NCBI GenBank assembly: GCA_029718625.1
Contig: CM056385.1
Coordinates: forward strand, 27,228,380 to 27,292,379
Direction: 5' to 3'
Source: Synaphobranchus kaupii
Taxonomy: Eukaryota > Chordata > Actinopteri > Anguilliformes > Synaphobranchidae
Length of the DNA: 64,000 nt
Shown here: positions 59,001 through 64,000 of the stretch, piece after piece
How positions within the stretch are numbered: the first letter of the stretch is position 1
Layout of the letters: every line of letters begins with the position of its first letter
Program-made: the position numbers and the translations under genes
The notes under the pieces: generated by a model
Database searches by the model: none
Told to the model about the DNA's origin: nothing
What the model saw: the letters and a program-made list of their open reading frames with translations, nothing else

Positions 59001-61829
59001 AACAGAGGGGACAGCTATCTCGGCCTCCTGGGTCGACAGAAGAGGGGGTTGATAGCCTAAAGCACACTCAAACGGGGATAGGCCAGTAGAGGCACTCTTA
59101 AGGGAGTTATGTGCGTACTCGACCCAGGGGAGAAAACGGCTCCAAGAGGCAGGATTGCGCACTGTAACGCACCGCAGGGCGGCCCCCAGGTCCTGGTTCG
59201 CCCTCTCTGCCTGACCATTAGACTGGGGATGGAAACCCGAGGAAAGACTAGGAGAGGCACCCAGGGCTGCACAGAACGCCCTCCAAACTCGGGAGGAGAA
59301 CTGGGGCCCACGGTCTGACACGATGTCAGAGGGGATCCCGTGCAGCCTGACCACGTGTAGCACCAAGAGCTCAGCGGTTTCAAGGGCGGACGGGAGCTTG
59401 GGGAGGGGAACAAAGTGAACCGCCTTGGAGAACCGGTCCACTATTGTCAGAATGACGGTGTTACCTTCTGACAACGGCAGACCGGTTACGAAGTCCACAC
59501 CAATGTGACTCCAAGGACGGCCAGGGACGGGGAGGGAAAGGAGAAGACCGGAGGGAGGCTGGTGGGAAGCCTTGCTCCTGGCGCACACCGAGCAGGCCAG
59601 GACGAAGGCACGGGTATCCCCTTTAAGGGTAGGCCACCAGAAACTCCTCCTGACGAGGGCGATAGTTCTGGCGACACCTGGGTGACATGCCAGGCACGAG
59701 GCGTGAACCCATTCGAGGACCTGGGAGCGGACGGAATCGGGGACAAAAAGACAGGAGTTAGGGTTATTGCGGGGGTCCGGTTGGGAAGTCTGGGCGGCCT
59801 TCACAATGCCCTCAATCTCCCAGGAGACCGCAGCCACCACACAGGAGGCCGGCAAAATGGGCTCCGGATCAGCAGGACTGGAGGGAGGGGAAAAAATGCG
59901 GGACAGGGCATCTGCTTTAATATTACGGGAACCAGGGCGGAAAGAAACAGAGAAATTAAAGCGTGCAAAAAATAACGACCATCTAGCCTGACGAGAATTG
60001 AGCCTCTTGGCAGATCTTAAATAAATGAGGTTTTGATGGTCGGTAAAAACAAGAAAAGGGGTACCTGCCCCCTCCAGCCAGTGGCGCCACTCCTCAAGAG
60101 CCAGTTTTATCGCCAGCAGTTCCCGATCCCCGACATCGTAGTTCCTCTCGGCGGAGGACAGCCTCCGGGAGAAGAATGCGCAGGGATGGAGCTTGCTATC
60201 AGAGGCGGACCGTTGAGACAGAATGGCCCCCACGCCGGTGTCGGAGGCATCCACCTCAACGACAAACTGCCGAGAAGTGTCAGGGTGAAGGAGGATAGGT
60301 GCTGAGGAAAACCGAGCCTTGAGTAGCTCAAAAGCTCGCTGGGCATCGGAATTCCAACAGTAAGGCAGGGCAACGGAAGTGAGTTTAGTCAGGGGAGCAG
60401 CAATGGAACTGTAATTGCGAATAAAGCGGCGGTAGAAATTTGCAAACCCCAGGAACTGTTGAAGGTGCTTGCGGGAGGTGGGTTGGGGCCATTCTGTCAC
60501 CGCCTTGATTTTCACAGGGTCCGCCCGGATACTGCCCTCCTCGATAATGAAGCCGAGGAACGGGACCGTGGAAGCGTGGAAGGAACATTTCTCAGCCTTA
60601 ACAAACAGCTGATTCTCCAACAGCCGCTGGAGAACCTCTCGAACGTGACGGACATGCTCCTGCGGGGATTGAGAAAAAATTGAAATATCATCGATATAAA
60701 CAAAAACGCTCCTCCCTAGGAGGTCCCGCAGGACGTCGTTCACCATGCTCTGGAAGACTGCTGGGGCGTTAGTAAGGCCGAAAGGGACCACCAGGTATTC
60801 GTAGTGGCCCAACGGGGTATTAAAAGCAGTCTTCCACTCGTCCCCCTCACGGATACGCACCAAGTGATACGCATTCCGGAGGTCGAGCTTGGTGAACGTC
60901 ACAGCTGGAGAGAGGGCTTCAAAGGCGGTGTTAATGAGGGGAAGAGGGTATTTGTTACGGATGGTGACCTGGTTGAGGCCCCGGTAGTCGATGCAGGGTC
61001 GCAGGGAGCCATCCTTCTTCCCAACGAAGAAGAACCCTGCACCGACTGGGGATGAAGAGGGACGGATAATACCCGAAGCGAGGGAGTCGTGGATGTATTC
61101 CTCCATGGCTAGTTTCTCCGGTCCAGACAGACTGTAGAGGCGTCCCGATGGCAGTTTAGCTCCAGCCAGTAGGTCAATGGCGCAGTCATACGGCCTGTGA
61201 GGAGGTAAGGACAGAGCACGTGATTTAGAAAATACTTGCGCGAGGTCGTGATACTCGCTGGGAACATCCGTTAAATCCGGTATAGGTTGCATGGAACAGG
61301 GTTTACTGGGCCCCGGAGGGGGTAGTGCAGAACGGAGACAGCTGGCTAGACAGTGGGCACTCCACGCCAGGATGCGACCGGCTTTCCAGTCAATATGGGG
61401 ATTGTGGAGGCGAAGCCAGGTCTGACCTAAAACCAGAGCAGATTGTTGGGAGTTAATCAGTAATAGCTGAATGGACTCCCGATGATTGCCAGATAGAATT
61501 AATTGGATAGGAACGGTGGAGTGGGTAACTACCCCCAAACTCCTACCGTCCAGAGCTAGAGCTGAAATGGGTGAAGTGAGACGTTCCGTGGGAATGCCGG
61601 CCCTCCTGGCGAAGGTGATATCCATGAAGCTGGCGTCAGCTCCGGAGTCAATTAGGGCCGAAGAAGATAGGGTCTTGTCCCTCCAAAGGAGAGTAGCCTT
61701 GAACATGAGGCGGTCCTGGGCAGCATGGTTGGGGACGATGGGGCTCGTCAGTACGCCCAGTCTTACTGGCGAGCCCCTTCTTTTGGGCGAATGGGACAGG
61801 AGGCGATCTGATGGCCAGGCTTGCCGCAA
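59001..61829 (-). CDS. pol: Ty3/Gypsy Pol polyprotein (protease-RT-RNase H-integrase), cut by the gap
   Basis: Retrotransposon polyprotein, uninterrupted for about 943 codons on the minus strand up to the gap. Domains in order, counted from 61829: aspartic protease-like with [11 protein letters not shown] (about 55-65); reverse transcriptase with CIDYRGLN and the YIDD catalytic box (about 378-381, near 60699); RNase H with [12 protein letters not shown] (about 520) and FTDHQN; integrase with an HHCC zinc finger ([18 protein letters not shown], about 700-745) and the DDE residues in GVDFVTG, SDRGPQF and GQAERAN (about 777, 842 and 877). All visible catalytic residues are intact. The frame is -1 relative to gag and overlaps its end; there is no ATG at 61829 (the codon is TTG), so the true N-terminus is presumably made by frameshifting. 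The C-terminus is lost in the N block. Confidence 0.93.
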
Positions 61830-62743
61830 TAGAAACAGGATCTGGTGCGCTGACGGCGCTGACGCTCCTCGGGATTGACCGCAACTCTGCCCAGTTGCAT
61901 GGGCTCTTCCTCGGACCCGCCCGAAGGCGCCCGAGATCCAGTGATGGAGTGTGAATGAACATTAGAGACGACGGAGGGCGAATGACGCCCGGAACTTCCT
62001 CCCCGCTCCCGGGCCCGGATGCGGAGACGATTATCGATGGCTATAGCGAGGCTGATGAGGCTATTAAGGGAGTTGGATTCCTCCCGAGTGGCAAGCTGGT
62101 CCTTGAGTTCCTCGCTGAGAGCTTGGCGGAAAGCCCCCTGGAGGGAGGCGTCATTCCATCCTGACTCCGCGGCGAGGGTACGAAACTGAATGGCCATTTC
62201 TGCGACACTGCGGTTGCCTTGGCGAACTTGAAGCAGACGCTGGGTAGCGTCACGTCCACAGGTCGGGTGTTCAAACACACGTCGCATCTCTGCCGTAAAG
62301 GCTGCGAAGTTGCTGCATAACGGAGCCTGGCTGTCCCAGATGGATGTAGCCCACTCCAGGGCGCTCCCTCCCAGGCTGCTCATAATGAACGCGATCTTGC
62401 TGGAGTCAGAGGCGAAGGAGGAGGGCTGCATCCGAAACACTATGTCACATTTAAGTAGAAATTCACGACATCTCCCCAACCCCCCGCGATATAACTCGGG
62501 GTGTTGTACACGGGGCTCACGGCTGGAAGTGGGAGCCGGTGCCTCCGGATGGGGTTCGGGAGAGGAAGGAGTAGGGTTGGCTGGAATCCGTAGTAGCGGT
62601 TGGTGGAGCGAAAGTTGGGATACTTGCTCCGTGATGCCCCTAACTACTTCCAGCACATCATCCAAACGGCGACCCTGTTGGTCGCTGATCGCAGTTTGGC
62701 AGGAGAAGGCGTGGCGAATCTGTTCCAGATCGGCTGGGTCCAT
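61763..62743 (-). CDS. gag: Ty3/Gypsy Gag with zinc knuckle
   Basis: Structural protein of the retrotransposon, 326 codons from ATG at 62743 to a stop at 61763. It has a retrotransposon gag region ([30 protein letters not shown]) in the middle and a single CX2CX4HX4C zinc knuckle ([14 protein letters not shown]) at about 303-316, which in the family binds the RNA genome. The ATG is only about 20 bases from the inner edge of the LTR, leaving almost no leader. No stop or frameshift within. Confidence 0.92.
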   Translation of the reverse strand: MDPADLEQIRHAFSCQTAISDQQGRRLDDVLEVVRGITEQVSQLSLHQPLLRIPANPTPSSPEPHPEAPAPTSSREPRVQHPELYRGGLGRCREFLLKCDIVFRMQPSSFASDSSKIAFIMSSLGGSALEWATSIWDSQAPLCSNFAAFTAEMRRVFEHPTCGRDATQRLLQVRQGNRSVAEMAIQFRTLAAESGWNDASLQGAFRQALSEELKDQLATREESNSLNSLISLAIAIDNRLRIRARERGGSSGRHSPSVVSNVHSHSITGSRAPSGGSEEEPMQLGRVAVNPEERQRRQRTRSCFYCGKPGHQIASCPIRPKEGARQ

Positions 62744-62762
62744 ATTGTGGGCCAGTTCGTTC

Positions 62763-64000
62763 TGTTACGATCCTGATACGGGACGAACCCAAGTGCAACG
62801 ACCAGGAGACAGATTACAGAAAGTGGAACTTTATTAAGCGTTGGGGTGGTCCCAAAGCTGTACACGGGAGCAAAACAGGTTAGTTAGTTAACACAGGATA
62901 GCGTCCAACTGAGGACTGCTCCAAGCCGGAGCTGGACTTGAAGAAACACGGAACTGTTCCAAGCCGGAACTGGACTTGAACGGAGGTGTCTAAAACACCG
63001 GAACTGGACTGGAACTGGACTGGAACTGGACTGGAAACTGGATCGGAACTGGACTGGAAACTGGACCGGAAGGTCCACTCAGGAAACGGGAACGGCACGG
63101 AACTTGTTCCAAGCCGGAACTGGACTTGAACGGAGGTGTATAAAACACCGGAACTGGACTGGAACTGGACTGGGAACTGGACTGGAAACTGGACCGGGAG
63201 GTCCACTCAGGAAACGGGAACGGCACGGAACTTGTTCCAAGCCGGAACTGGACTTGAACGGAGGTGTCTAAAACACCGGAACTGGACTGGAACTGGACTG
63301 GAAGCTGGACCAGAAGGTCCACTCAGGAACACAGGGGACGGCACGGAACTTGTTCCAAGCCGGAACTGGACTTGAACGGAGGTGTCTGAAACACCGGAAC
63401 TGGACTGGAACTGGACTGGAAACTGGACTGGAGCTGGACTGGAAACTGGATCGGAACTGGGCTGGAACAGGACTGGAAACTGGACCGGGTAGCTTGAGTA
63501 ACCGGGCAGAAAGCAGAGGTTAAAGGCAGGGTGTTGTGACAGGACTGTAGCTGGTGAATGCACCGCCGAGTTGGAAGGTGCGGCGTAGCTCGGGCAATAC
63601 TGGCGTAAGCCGGCTGGCATGCAGAGGTCCTGGTACCGCAACACGAGTACGGGAGGTACGTAACACGGGGAGGACAAACACAGCTGCGGGAAGACTGGAA
63701 CTGCGGCGTCTGGAGGTTTTGAAGGGAAACAGGTAAATGCATGCAGCAGCGAAAGATTAGCAGAGATAGCTACCAGTCAGGAAACCAGGCGAACAGGTAT
63801 GAACCAGCAGGCTCACAAACACTGGACCAGAAACGGGATACGAAACAAACACGGTAGGTTAGTCAACGAACTGGCGCTGAATAGCAGCCAGCCAGGGGTT
63901 TAAATGGTGCAGGAAGTGAAGGAGAAAACGAGAAACAGGTGTGATGTTAAATCAGGAGTGATTGCCGAAGCACAGCAGTGAGGAATGTGAGTAACGAGAG
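62763..64000 (-). mobile_element. 5' LTR of the Ty3/Gypsy element, runs off the window
   Basis: On the minus strand the LTR ends GTATCAGGATCGTAACA at 62763 (canonical CA end); bases 62762-62744 (GAACGAACTGGCCCACAAT) would hold the primer site. A minus-strand AATAAA lies at 62835-62830, consistent with the R/U5 region. The LTR contains a tandem array (62912-63490). Its outer end (TG) was not found before 64000, so the LTR is longer than 1.2 kb or the boundary lies outside. No second LTR is visible. Confidence 0.7.
62912..63490. repeat. Tandem repeats inside the Gypsy LTR
   Basis: Four copies of a block that starts ttccaagccggaactggact tgaacggaggtgt (near 62957, 63108, 63236 and 63353), separated by variable numbers of the short unit ggaactggact. 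Block period is about 117-151 bp. Confidence 0.92.

Noticed and set aside
58474..59089. Open frames crossing the N block
   Set aside because: They are open only because N bases contain no stops; nothing can be said about coding across the gap.

Overview
The window is vertebrate nuclear DNA, almost certainly from a ray-finned fish. Genes are split into short exons with GT/AG introns. Long non-coding stretches are packed with Tc1/mariner transposons (including one close to the Sleeping Beauty lineage), hAT, Harbinger-like and TTAA-flanked elements, tRNA-derived SINEs, LINE fragments and a Ty3/Gypsy retrotransposon. Microsatellites and minisatellites are unusually dense. The species cannot be fixed from the sequence alone.

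Two host genes can be rebuilt exon by exon. On the minus strand (25469 down to 14008) lies rce1, the CAAX prenyl protease 2 of the endoplasmic reticulum: eight coding exons, 322 codons, all splice phases closing and all catalytic residues present. On the plus strand (42814 to 52237) lies a pellino gene closest to PELI3, an E3 ubiquitin ligase of Toll/IL-1 receptor signalling: six coding exons, about 462 residues. Its last exon carries a one-base frame change in a G-rich stretch just before the RING-like C-terminus. The two genes act in unrelated pathways and do not form a functional unit.

Layout. 1-9 kb: no host gene; minisatellites, a decayed Tc1 transposase (6.3-7.2 kb) and a LINE fragment (8.6 kb). 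9.3-10.3 kb: a foldback element. 10.3-14 kb: no recognised gene, a Harbinger-like MITE, probable rce1 3' flank. 14-25.5 kb: rce1, whose introns hold a 1.17-kb palindrome, a 2.3-kb inverted-repeat element that ends 10 nt inside intron 5, a SINE and minisatellites. 25.5-42 kb: a probable CRE in the rce1 promoter, a LINE 3' end, a stretch without recognised genes, Tc1 fragments, large minisatellites, SINEs, and a Sleeping-Beauty-like element at 39.7-42.2 kb with a hAT element inserted in it. 42.8-52.4 kb: peli3. 52.4-58.2 kb: intergenic, with two TTAA-flanked elements, one carrying an acidic 51-codon exon. 58.2-64 kb: a 50-bp minisatellite, a 500-base assembly gap, and a Ty3/Gypsy element on the minus strand with open gag and pol frames and one LTR that runs off the window.

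The most notable items are: a 55-bp tandem duplication of the end of peli3 exon 3 that copies its splice donor four times; a family of foldback elements sharing one core but carrying different ends; the TTAA element with a captured or resident exon; and the nested hAT inside a dead Sleeping-Beauty-like copy. No prokaryotic-type defence system, CRISPR array or operon is present.
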